In this document: positions 6,242 through 13,562 of the stretch, piece by piece
Layout of the letters: every line of letters starts with the position of its first letter
Position numbering within the stretch: the first letter of the stretch is position 1
NCBI GenBank assembly: GCA_964350265.1
Contig: CAYGJZ010000080.1
Span: 1 to 18,597, forward strand
Direction of reading: 5' to 3'
Origin: BQJD01 sp964350265
Lineage (GTDB): Bacteria > Pseudomonadota > Gammaproteobacteria > Arenicellales > CAJQKF01
Length of the DNA stretch: 18,597 nt
Notes under the pieces: model-generated
What the model saw: the letters and a program-made list of their open reading frames with translations, nothing else
The model's database searches: none
Told to the model about the DNA's origin: nothing
Made by a program: the position numbers and the translations under genes

Positions 6242-8404
6242 ATGATCCTCGCCGCCTTCTTCTTCGCGGTGCTGGTGGCGCCGATGCTGGTGCTGCGGCT
6301 GAACAACGGCGAGGTCATCGATACACCGGCCATGCTGTGGTCCAGCCTGGCGCTGGCACTTTGCCTGTACGCGGCCTGGAGCCTGCTCGGCAGGCGTGGA
6401 CGCCTGCTGGCCTGGGCGGCCTGGCTGGCGGCGGTGCTGGTGCGCTGCACCCTGGCCTTCCTCTACGACTTCTCTGGTCGCGGCTTCGGCATCGAGCTGT
6501 TCCTGCACCTGGACCCGACCTCGCTGCAGGTGGGTCTCGACCACTACGACGGCCCGCTCGCGGTGCTGCTGGTGCTGCTGGCCCTGGCGCTTTGCGCCGG
6601 GCGCTGGCTGGCGGCACGCACCACGCCGTGGCCGCGGCGGCCGGCGCTGGCGGTGCTGGCGCTGGCCGTGGCCGGCTGCACGCTGACCGCCAGCGCCCTG
6701 CCCGAGGTTCAGCTCGGTCGCACCTGGGCGCGCTATGCCTGGCCGGCGCCGGGTTCGTTGCCGGAGGGCGAGGCGGGCCTGCGCGCGGCCATGCAGGTGC
6801 TCTCGCCGATCCGCGGCGAGCGTCCGCTGCCGGTCAGCCGCGACCAGGTCAGGGCACGGGCGCCGGCGGTGCCGCGCAATCTCCTGGTCATCTACCTCGA
6901 GTCGTTCAACCAGATGCTCACCGACCCGCGTCGCTACCCGGGGCTGACGCCACGACTGCATGCCCTGCAGTCCAGGCTGGCCGTGCTCGGCCCGGTCTAT
7001 GCCTCGGCCTACCTGACCATCGAGGGCATTGCCAACTCCCAGTGCGGCACGCTGATGAACATGGCCCATGCCAACAACTCGCTGATCACCCGCGCCGGCC
7101 GGCTGCCCTACCTGCCGTGCCTGGGCGACGTGCTGGCCCGCGCCGGCTACCGGCAGGTCTATCTTGGCGGCGCCGATGCCGATTTCGCCGGCAAGGGCTC
7201 GTTCCTGCGCGAACACGGCTTCGACCGCGTGCTCGGCTGGGACGACTTCGCCGACGAGGGCCACGAGATGGTGGCCGAGTGGGGTCTGTCCGACGCGGTG
7301 CTGTTCGACCAGGCGCTGGACCTGCTCGACGACCTGCGCGCCCGGCCTCGTCCCTACCACCTGGCCATGCTCACCCTCGGCACCCACCTGCCGGGGTTCG
7401 TCTACGAGGGCTGTCCGCCCTACGGCGAGGACGGCGAGGACTTTCTCGACGCCGTGCACTGCACCGACTTCCTGGTGGGTCGCTTCTTCGACGAGCTCGG
7501 GCGTCGCGGCATCCTCGACGACACCGTGGTCCTGCTGCAGGCCGACCACGGCGTGTTCGAGAATCCCGACATGCGCGCGCTGTTCGGCGACGACGTCGAG
7601 GACAAGCGCCTGTTGACCCTGCTCCACCTGCCACCCGGCATGACCTTGCCGCCGCTGGCGGAGGACGCCGGCGCCAGCGTGGATACCGCCGCCACGCTGC
7701 TCGAGGTGCTGGGCATCGAGCACAACGTGCACTTCCTGCTCGGGCGATCGCTGTTCGCCCCGGCGGCGGCAGGGAACTACCAGCTCACCCGTCGCCAGGA
7801 CCATGTCGATGGACAGGTGGTGGTCAACCGCGCCGATGCCTGCGACCAGGCCATCGGCATCGAGCCGGTGACGCTGCCCCTGGACGACTGCGGCAAGCGC
7901 GCGGCGATGGATGCGCTGGCCTCGTTGAACAATGCCTACGCGGTGCGCGACGCCGACCGTCCCGGCAACCGGGTATGCGCGCTCGGTGTTCGCGTGACGC
8001 GCTCGCCGTCCAATCGCCTGCGCATCACCTTTGGCAACGAGGACATCGCGCGGCGCGTCTACCATCGCGGCAACCGGGTCGCCGATACCGCCGCGGACGG
8101 CGTCTACGCATTGCTGGTCGACGGCCGACAGGTGCGGCGGGCGCTGTACTTCGCCGCCGGCGACCGCTACGACCTGTGGCGACTGAAGCAACTGGTCGAC
8201 AACGTTGCTGCCGACGAGGGCCTGCTGCTGGTACGCCAGGGCGATGCCGACGTCCCTGCCGACCTCGCCCACCTGTGGCCGGCGCTGCTCGACGAGGCGG
8301 CCATGGTCTATGCCGAAGGCGGCGACGCGCTCACGGTGCGCTACCGCGGCGAGTCGTCGCTGCGCTTCGTGCCGGACGGCTGCGACGACCGCGCGGGGCA
8401 TTGA
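6242..8404 (+). CDS. OpgB/MdoB- and LtaS-like membrane phosphoglycerol transferase
   Basis: Protein of 720 residues. About five transmembrane helices lie in residues 2-152, followed by a sulfatase-fold domain (about 212-505) expected in the periplasm. Metal and catalytic landmarks are E220 in YLESFN, T259 in LTIEGIANSQCGT (the likely nucleophile, closely matching the TIxGxxxSQCG pattern of OpgB/MdoB), H372 in GTHLPG and D435-H436 in QADHG. The family moves phosphoglycerol or phosphoethanolamine groups onto glucans, lipids or polymers; a periplasmic glucan or glycolipid is the best guess for the acceptor. A region of about 200 residues after 510 is not part of the standard catalytic domain and I do not recognise it. 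The ATG at 6242 follows cobS by 28 bases with only a weak ribosome site. Confidence 0.82.
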   Translation: MILAAFFFAVLVAPMLVLRLNNGEVIDTPAMLWSSLALALCLYAAWSLLGRRGRLLAWAAWLAAVLVRCTLAFLYDFSGRGFGIELFLHLDPTSLQVGLDHYDGPLAVLLVLLALALCAGRWLAARTTPWPRRPALAVLALAVAGCTLTASALPEVQLGRTWARYAWPAPGSLPEGEAGLRAAMQVLSPIRGERPLPVSRDQVRARAPAVPRNLLVIYLESFNQMLTDPRRYPGLTPRLHALQSRLAVLGPVYASAYLTIEGIANSQCGTLMNMAHANNSLITRAGRLPYLPCLGDVLARAGYRQVYLGGADADFAGKGSFLREHGFDRVLGWDDFADEGHEMVAEWGLSDAVLFDQALDLLDDLRARPRPYHLAMLTLGTHLPGFVYEGCPPYGEDGEDFLDAVHCTDFLVGRFFDELGRRGILDDTVVLLQADHGVFENPDMRALFGDDVEDKRLLTLLHLPPGMTLPPLAEDAGASVDTAATLLEVLGIEHNVHFLLGRSLFAPAAAGNYQLTRRQDHVDGQVVVNRADACDQAIGIEPVTLPLDDCGKRAAMDALASLNNAYAVRDADRPGNRVCALGVRVTRSPSNRLRITFGNEDIARRVYHRGNRVADTAADGVYALLVDGRQVRRALYFAAGDRYDLWRLKQLVDNVAADEGLLLVRQGDADVPADLAHLWPALLDEAAMVYAEGGDALTVRYRGESSLRFVPDGCDDRAGH

Positions 8405-8474
8405 CCGCGGCCGCCGGGCGCGCCATCCTTGGCCGCATCGGCACCCGGCGCGGTGCCGCACAGCGGAGGAGGCC

Positions 8475-9779
8475 ATGAACGAACGGGCAGACGCCATCAT
8501 CATCGGCGCGGGCATCATCGGGGCCGCGGTGGGCCTGGAACTGGCGCGCAAGGGGTATCGCACCGTCAACGTCGACCGGCTGCCCGCCGCCGGCTACGGT
8601 TCGACCTCGAATTCCTGCGCCATCATCCGGACCTACTATTCCACCCTGGAAGGCTGCGCCATGGCCTTCGAGGGTTATCACTACTGGCGCGACTGGCAGG
8701 ACTACCTCGGCGTCGTCGACGCAGGCGGCATGGCCCGCTTCGTCGAATGCGGCACGCTGGTCATGAAGACACCGCACAACCGCTTCCTCGGGCCGGTGCT
8801 GGCCATGTCCGACGAGCTCGGCATCGCCTACGAGGAATGGAATCCCGAGCGCATCGCCCAGCGCCTGCCCGCCTTCGACCTGCGCCGCTTCGCGCCGGTG
8901 CGCGCCATGCATGATCCGCGCTTCGGCGAAGCCGGCGACGAGCGCCTGCCCGGGGCGGTGTACTGGCCACAGGGCGGCTACATCAGCGATCCCCAGCGGG
9001 CCACCGCCAACCTGCAGTGCGCCGCCGAGGCGGCCGGCGGCCGCTTCCGTTTCAACGCCGAGATCGTCGCCATCGATACCGCTGACGGACGTGTCCGCGG
9101 GGTGACGCTGGCCGACGGGGAACGGCTCGAGGCGCCGGTGGTGGTCAACGTCGCCGGTCCCCACTCGGCGAAGATCAACCGTCTCGCCGGGCTGGAAGGA
9201 AGCATGAACATCACCACCCGCGCCCTGCGCCACGAGGTGCCGCACGTGGCCGCGCCGGCCGACTTCGACGTCGGCGCCGGCGGCATGGTCACCTCCGACA
9301 GTGACATCGGCACCTATACCCGGCCGGCCAGCGGCGGGCAGATCCTGATCGGCAGCGAGGACCCCGAGTGCGATACCCGCCAGTGGGTCGACCCGGACGA
9401 CTTCGACCACACCCTCACCGACCAGGGCAGGGTGCAGGTGATGCGGGTGGCCCAGCGTCTGCCCTCGCTCGGCATTCCCAACCGCGTCGGTGGCGTGGTC
9501 GACCTCTACGATGTCACCGAGGACTGGATTCCGGTCTACGACGTCAGCGACCTGGCCGGCTTCTACCTTGCCATCGGCACCAGCGGCAACCAGTTCAAGA
9601 ACGCGCCGGTGGTGGGCAAGCTGATGGCCCACCTGGTCGATGCCTGCGAGCAGGGCCACGACCATGACCGGCAGCCCCTGACCTTTGCGCTGACCCACGT
9701 CGGCCGCGATCTCGACCTTGGCTTCTACTCGCGCAACCGCCCGGTCAACCGCGACAGCAGCTTCTCGGTGCTGGGCTGA
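8475..9779 (+). CDS. FAD-dependent oxidoreductase, DAO / sarcosine oxidase beta-like
   Basis: Protein of 434 residues. The Rossmann dinucleotide motif GAGIIG is at residues 11-16, with the acidic residue ending beta-2 in VNVDR (about 31-35). GSTSNSCAIIRTYYS near 47-61 is the substrate/flavin segment of DAO-family enzymes, and the C-terminal GTSGNQFKNAPVVGK is the second FAD contact, much as in the beta subunit of heterotetrameric sarcosine oxidase. The reaction is probably oxidation of a secondary amine or amino acid; the substrate is unknown. There are no soxA, soxD or soxG genes beside it, so it acts alone or is only a homologue. The ATG at 8475 has a strong purine-rich site, GGAGGAGG, at 8465-8472. 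The 70 bases before it show no terminator, and its stop is one base before the next start. Confidence 0.88.
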   Translation: MNERADAIIIGAGIIGAAVGLELARKGYRTVNVDRLPAAGYGSTSNSCAIIRTYYSTLEGCAMAFEGYHYWRDWQDYLGVVDAGGMARFVECGTLVMKTPHNRFLGPVLAMSDELGIAYEEWNPERIAQRLPAFDLRRFAPVRAMHDPRFGEAGDERLPGAVYWPQGGYISDPQRATANLQCAAEAAGGRFRFNAEIVAIDTADGRVRGVTLADGERLEAPVVVNVAGPHSAKINRLAGLEGSMNITTRALRHEVPHVAAPADFDVGAGGMVTSDSDIGTYTRPASGGQILIGSEDPECDTRQWVDPDDFDHTLTDQGRVQVMRVAQRLPSLGIPNRVGGVVDLYDVTEDWIPVYDVSDLAGFYLAIGTSGNQFKNAPVVGKLMAHLVDACEQGHDHDRQPLTFALTHVGRDLDLGFYSRNRPVNRDSSFSVLG

Positions 9780-9780
9780 G

Positions 9781-10431
9781 ATGGTGCCCGGACTACCCCG
9801 CCTGCTGCGCTGGTTGCTGGTCGTGGCGCTGCTCGGCGGGTCCGGCCCGGCCCGTGCCGAACTCTCCGATGACGCGTTGCTCGAGGCGCTGCGCGCGGGT
9901 GGCTACACGCTGTACTTCCGCCATGCCCAGACCCAGTGGTCGCAGTCGGATCGCATCGAGACGCGCCAGGACCTGGCCAGTTGCGACGGCGACCGGGTAC
10001 GCCAGTTGTCCGCCGAGGGTCGCGCCACCGCCGTCGCCGTCGGCGAGGCCATGCGTGCCCTGGGCATCCCGGTGCTGGCGGTGTTCGCCAGCCCCTACTG
10101 CCGCACCCTGGAAACCGCGCGCGGTCTCGGCCTGGCCGAGGTCACCGCCACCGACGACCTGATGAACCTGCGCTCGGCGCGCTTTGCCGGCGGTCGCGAA
10201 ACCGTGCTCGCGCGCACCCGGGCCCGGCTGGCGACGCCACCGCCGCCGGCAACCAACGTGGTGCTGGTGGCCCACGGCAACATCGCCCGCGAAGCCACCC
10301 CGGTGTACCCGGGCGAGGCCGAGGGCGTGGTGTTTCGCGCCGACGGCGAAGGTGGCTTCGAACTGGTGGCGCGGGTGCCGCCGGCGCGCTGGGCGGCCAT
10401 GGTCGCGGCCGGGGCCGGCGCCACGCGATGA
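9781..10431 (+). CDS. Secreted histidine phosphatase family protein
   Basis: Protein of 216 residues with a clear N-terminal signal sequence: basic start, hydrophobic core WLLVVALLGG (11-20), and a probable cleavage after ARA (24-26). The mature part has the branch's catalytic residues: R47-H48 in YFRHAQTQ, R108 in SPYCRTLETA, and H165 in VAHGNIA. The second residue after the catalytic His is altered (RHA rather than RHG). Members of this periplasmic branch dephosphorylate small molecules or are uncharacterised. Although it lies in the cobS run, the signal peptide argues against alpha-ribazole phosphatase (CobC). The ATG at 9781 begins one base after the oxidoreductase stop, and the stop overlaps the next start (ATGA), so translation is probably coupled on both sides. 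Confidence 0.87.
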   Translation: MVPGLPRLLRWLLVVALLGGSGPARAELSDDALLEALRAGGYTLYFRHAQTQWSQSDRIETRQDLASCDGDRVRQLSAEGRATAVAVGEAMRALGIPVLAVFASPYCRTLETARGLGLAEVTATDDLMNLRSARFAGGRETVLARTRARLATPPPPATNVVLVAHGNIAREATPVYPGEAEGVVFRADGEGGFELVARVPPARWAAMVAAGAGATR

Positions 10432-11288
10432 GCCCCGGGGCACCGGTCTTCGTGGTCGGCTGTGGCGACATCGGCCGGCGGGTGGTGTCCCTTGGCGGCA
10501 CGTCGACGATGGTCGCGGTGGTGCGCAGCGATGCCGCCGCCAGCGCCTGCCGGGCGCTCGGCGTGTCGGTGGTGCAGGCCGATCTCGACCACGAACCGGT
10601 GCTGCCCGGGCTTGCCGACGCCACCGTTCTCTACCTGGTGCCACCACCCCGCCAGGGGATCACCGATCCGCGCATCCGCGGCTTTCTCGCGCGGCACGGC
10701 GACGGCATCCGGCGGCTGGTGCTGGTCAGCACCACCGGTGTCTACGGCGACTGCGGCGGACGATGGATCGACGAGGATGCCGCCCCGGCGCCGGCCACCG
10801 ATCGCGCCCGGCGTCGCTACGATGCCGAGCAGGCGGTCGGCCGCTGGGCCGCGGGCGGCGGCGAATCGATCATCCTGCGCGTCCCGGGCATCTATGCCGC
10901 CGACCGGTTGCCGCTGGCGCGGCTGCGTCGCGGCCTGCCGGTGCTGCGCGAGGCCGAGTCGCCCTACACCAACCGTATCCACGCCGACGACCTGGCGCGG
11001 ATCTGCCGGGCGGCGATGACGGGCCGCCATGCCGGCCTGGTGCTCAACGCCACCGACGGCCACCCGACCACCATGACCACCTACTTCAACCGGGTTGCCG
11101 ACGCCGTCGGCCTGCCGCGGCCGCCGCAGGTCGGCCTGGACGAGGCGCGCAAGGTGCTTGGCGAGGGCATGCTCTCCTATCTCGGCGAGTCCCGCCGCAT
11201 CGGCAACCGACGCCTGCGCGAGGTGCTCGGCGTGACCCTGGATTACCCGGACCTTAAGACCACCCTGGCCGGGGTGGTGAAGAACTGA
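10428..11288 (+). CDS. NAD(P)-binding epimerase-like protein, YeeZ type
   Basis: Protein of 286 residues of the extended/atypical short-chain dehydrogenase superfamily. The nucleotide-binding loop is GCGDIG (11-16), and VSTTGVYGD (100-108) is the strand and tyrosine segment typical of YeeZ-like proteins. The usual YxxxK pair is not convincing, which is also common in this group. Substrate and reaction are not known. The ATG overlaps the phosphatase stop in an ATGA junction, which sets the start, although the frame is open much further upstream inside the phosphatase gene. It is the last gene of the plus-strand run and ends four bases before the convergent Kef gene. Confidence 0.85.
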   Translation: MSPGAPVFVVGCGDIGRRVVSLGGTSTMVAVVRSDAAASACRALGVSVVQADLDHEPVLPGLADATVLYLVPPPRQGITDPRIRGFLARHGDGIRRLVLVSTTGVYGDCGGRWIDEDAAPAPATDRARRRYDAEQAVGRWAAGGGESIILRVPGIYAADRLPLARLRRGLPVLREAESPYTNRIHADDLARICRAAMTGRHAGLVLNATDGHPTTMTTYFNRVADAVGLPRPPQVGLDEARKVLGEGMLSYLGESRRIGNRRLREVLGVTLDYPDLKTTLAGVVKN

Positions 11289-11292
11289 CGCA

Positions 11293-13071
11293 TCAGGACG
11301 ACTGCGCGGGGGTGTCGTCCTTCGCCGAGGCATCCTCGTGGAACAGGTAGCGAAGCTGGCGGGCCGAGTCCATGGCCGCCGCGCGGTAGGCCTCGTCGTC
11401 GTGGAACACGGCCAGCTGGCGCTGCAGGGTCTCCTCGTCGTGCTCGCGGAAACGGTGAATGGACAGCTTTGCATCCTCGTCCGTGAATCCCAGGTGGCGC
11501 AACAGGTCCTCGGTCAGGCTGAGACTGGACAGCAGGGTGTCGCGGATCACCGCGGTGACCCCCAGTTCGCGCAGCCGCAGTTCGTGGTTGCGGTCCCGTG
11601 CCCGCGCCATGATGGTCACGTGTGGACAGGTCTCTCGCACCAGCCGGGCGATGCGTACCGAGGTGTCGGCATCCTCCACGGTGAGCACGAAGGCATTGGC
11701 CTGCTCCACGTGGGCATTGCGCAGCAGGTCCAGCCGGGTGGCGTCGCCGTAGTAGATCTCGTTGCCGTAGGCGCGCACCACGTCCACCTGGCCGGGGCTG
11801 GATTCCAGCGCGGTGAAGGGAATGCCGCGCATCACCAGCACCCGCGAGACGATCTGCGCGAAGCGGCCGAAGCCGGCGATCACCACCAGCTTGGGCGGCT
11901 CGTCGATGGCGTCGAACTCGCGCGCGGGTTCGCCGCGCCTGAGTGCCCGGTCGCCGAGGGCCACCAGCAGTGGCGTGGTCACCATGGAGATGGTCACCAC
12001 CAGGATGGCCAGCTCGGCCTGGGCCGTGCCCACCAGGCCGGCGCCGATGCCGGCGGTGAGCAGCACGAAGGCGAACTCTCCGCCCTGCGACAGCACCAGC
12101 GCGGTGCGAACGGCCTCGGCCAGGTCGCGGTGGAAGTACCAGGCCATGGGCACGATGAGCAGTGCCTTGACGGTCACCAGGGCCAGTGCCAGCGAGATCA
12201 CCAGCAGCGGCTGGCTGGCCAGCAGGTCGAGGTTGGCGGCCATGCCCACGGAGATGAAGAACAGGCCGAGCAGCAGCCCCTTGAACGGGGCGACGTCGGT
12301 TTCCAGTTGGTGGCGGTATTCCGAGTCGGCCACCATCATGCCAGCGACGAAGGCACCGAGACCCATCGACAGGCCGGCGCTCTCCATGGCCAGCGCGGCG
12401 CCGACCACGATGGCCAGGGCGGCGGCGGAGAACAGTTCGCGAACGCCGGAGGCGGCGACGAAGCGCAGCGCCGGGCGCAGCAGGTAGCGGGCCGCCACCA
12501 GGCCGACGATGACGATGCCGGCGAACAGCGGATCGAAGGCATGCCCGGCATCACCGCCCGGTCCGGGGATGGCGTTGAGGATGGCGATGCCCGGGATCAC
12601 CGCCACGTCCTGCAGCAGCAGCACGCCGAAGGCGGCGCGGCCGTGGGGCTTGTTGAGCTTGCGTTGTTCGCCGAGCAGTTGCAGCACGAAGGCGGTGCTC
12701 GACAGCGATACCGCGAAGCCGAGCAGCGCGGCGGTGGCCAGCGGCAGCGCGAACACCCACAGCAGTGCGCCGCCAATGACCACGCTGGTGATCGCCACCT
12801 GGGCGATGCCGAGGCCGAACACCAGTTCGCGCATCACCCACAGGCGCTGTGGCTGCAGTTCCAGACCGATGATGAACAACAGCAGCACCACGCCGAGCTC
12901 GGCGAAGTGGAGCACGCCCTCGGCGTCGCTGATCAGGCCGAGCCCGCCGGGGCCGATGATCAGCCCGGCGACCAGGTAGCCGAGCACGGAGGACAGGCCG
13001 AAGCGCTTGCCCAGCGGCACCACGACGATGGCGGCGACGAGAAAGATCAGGACGATGGGCAGCAGCGACAT
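11293..13071 (-). CDS. Kef-type potassium/proton antiporter (KefB/KefC family, CPA2)
   Basis: Inner-membrane protein of 592 residues. About 12 hydrophobic segments fill residues 1-375, with the ion-site aspartate D155 in LLLQDVAVIP. SEYRHQLETDVAPFKGLLLGLFF (250-272) corresponds to the regulatory-loop region of KefB/KefC (HALESD in E. coli). An RCK/TrkA-N domain follows from about 394, with GFGRFA (400-405) binding nucleotide. Family members release potassium and let protons in to acidify the cytoplasm during electrophile stress, gated by glutathione adducts. Length is close to E. coli KefB and KefC. No kefF or kefG ancillary flavoprotein is beside it. The ATG at 13071 follows the Rid gene stop by 58 bases, which hold a poor -10-like TATCAT and no terminator, so readthrough from the aromatic operon is possible. 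Confidence 0.92.
   Translation of the reverse strand: MSLLPIVLIFLVAAIVVVPLGKRFGLSSVLGYLVAGLIIGPGGLGLISDAEGVLHFAELGVVLLLFIIGLELQPQRLWVMRELVFGLGIAQVAITSVVIGGALLWVFALPLATAALLGFAVSLSSTAFVLQLLGEQRKLNKPHGRAAFGVLLLQDVAVIPGIAILNAIPGPGGDAGHAFDPLFAGIVIVGLVAARYLLRPALRFVAASGVRELFSAAALAIVVGAALAMESAGLSMGLGAFVAGMMVADSEYRHQLETDVAPFKGLLLGLFFISVGMAANLDLLASQPLLVISLALALVTVKALLIVPMAWYFHRDLAEAVRTALVLSQGGEFAFVLLTAGIGAGLVGTAQAELAILVVTISMVTTPLLVALGDRALRRGEPAREFDAIDEPPKLVVIAGFGRFAQIVSRVLVMRGIPFTALESSPGQVDVVRAYGNEIYYGDATRLDLLRNAHVEQANAFVLTVEDADTSVRIARLVRETCPHVTIMARARDRNHELRLRELGVTAVIRDTLLSSLSLTEDLLRHLGFTDEDAKLSIHRFREHDEETLQRQLAVFHDDEAYRAAAMDSARQLRYLFHEDASAKDDTPAQSS
11296..11320. terminator. Short hairpin at the convergent gene end (possible bidirectional terminator)
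   Basis: GGACGAC (11296-11302) and GTCGTCC (11314-11320) form a perfect seven-base-pair stem with an 11-base loop. It lies within the last codons of the Kef gene and eight bases past the stop of the plus-strand gene. There is no U-tract on either side, so it would be a weak or factor-assisted terminator at best. Confidence 0.25.
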
Positions 13072-13129
13072 GGGCGATCCGTGGTCGGCGGTGAATCGGG
13101 TTCAGCGCCTCGATGATACCCGCATCGCG

Positions 13130-13537
13130 TTAGCCGTCGCGCACATCGTCTGGCAGCACCGCGGTGACCTCGATCTCCACCTGCGCGCGGTCCTCGACCA
13201 GGGCGCTGACCTCGACCATGGTCATGGCCGGAAAGTGCCGCCCGATCACCTCGCGGTAGACCGCGCCAAGCTCGCCCTGGCGGGCCAGGTACTCGGCCTT
13301 GTCGGTGATGTACCAGGTCATGCGCACGATGTGCTCGGGCCCGGCGCCGGCTTCGGCGATCACCGCGACCACGTTGGCCAGGGCCTGGCGGCACTGGCCG
13401 ACGAAGTCGTCGGTCTCGAACTGCTGGTCAGCGTTCCAGCCGACCTGGCCGCCGGCATAGATGGTGTTGCCGGCGCGGATGCCGTTGGCATAGCCGCGTG
13501 CGCGCTGCCACGCCGGGGGTTGCAGTACCTGGTGCAT
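13130..13537 (-). CDS. Rid (YjgF/YER057c/UK114) family protein lacking the catalytic arginine
   Basis: Protein of 135 residues with the Rid fold signature: AGNTIYAGGQVGWNAD near 22-37, QALANVVAVIAEAGAG near 51-66 and VEVSALVEDRAQVEIEVTAV near 108-127. In E. coli RidA the imine-hydrolysing Arg105 sits in VEVARL; the same place here is VEVSAL, with alanine at 112. Enamine/imine deaminase activity of the RidA type is therefore doubtful, and it may belong to an Arg-lacking Rid subfamily. It is the last gene of the aminobenzoate operon, 25 bases after the ligase stop, with GGAG at 13549-13546 eight bases before the ATG; that site rules out the longer upstream frame. Rid-like genes are known partners of this pathway, possibly handling an enamine/imine product. 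Confidence 0.9.
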   Translation of the reverse strand: MHQVLQPPAWQRARGYANGIRAGNTIYAGGQVGWNADQQFETDDFVGQCRQALANVVAVIAEAGAGPEHIVRMTWYITDKAEYLARQGELGAVYREVIGRHFPAMTMVEVSALVEDRAQVEIEVTAVLPDDVRDG

Positions 13538-13562
13538 GTGGATGTCTCCGGTTGGCGTCCGT

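Noticed and set aside
8405..8474. Possible terminator in the GC-rich gap before the FAD oxidoreductase
   Set aside because: Only short GC-rich complementarities and no U-tract. I see nothing else in this gap but the ribosome-binding site.
9781..10431. Histidine phosphatase as CobC (alpha-ribazole phosphatase) because it follows cobS
   Set aside because: It has a signal peptide and three genes' distance from cobS is not cobalamin-like; CobC is cytoplasmic.
11338..13116. A 592-codon plus-strand frame antisense to the Kef gene
   Set aside because: Gln/His/Ala/Gly-rich shadow translation; the Kef frame on the other strand has clear membrane and RCK motifs.
13113..13118. TATCAT as a -10 promoter box for the Kef gene
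   Set aside because: No acceptable -35 partner, so transcription from the upstream operon is equally likely.
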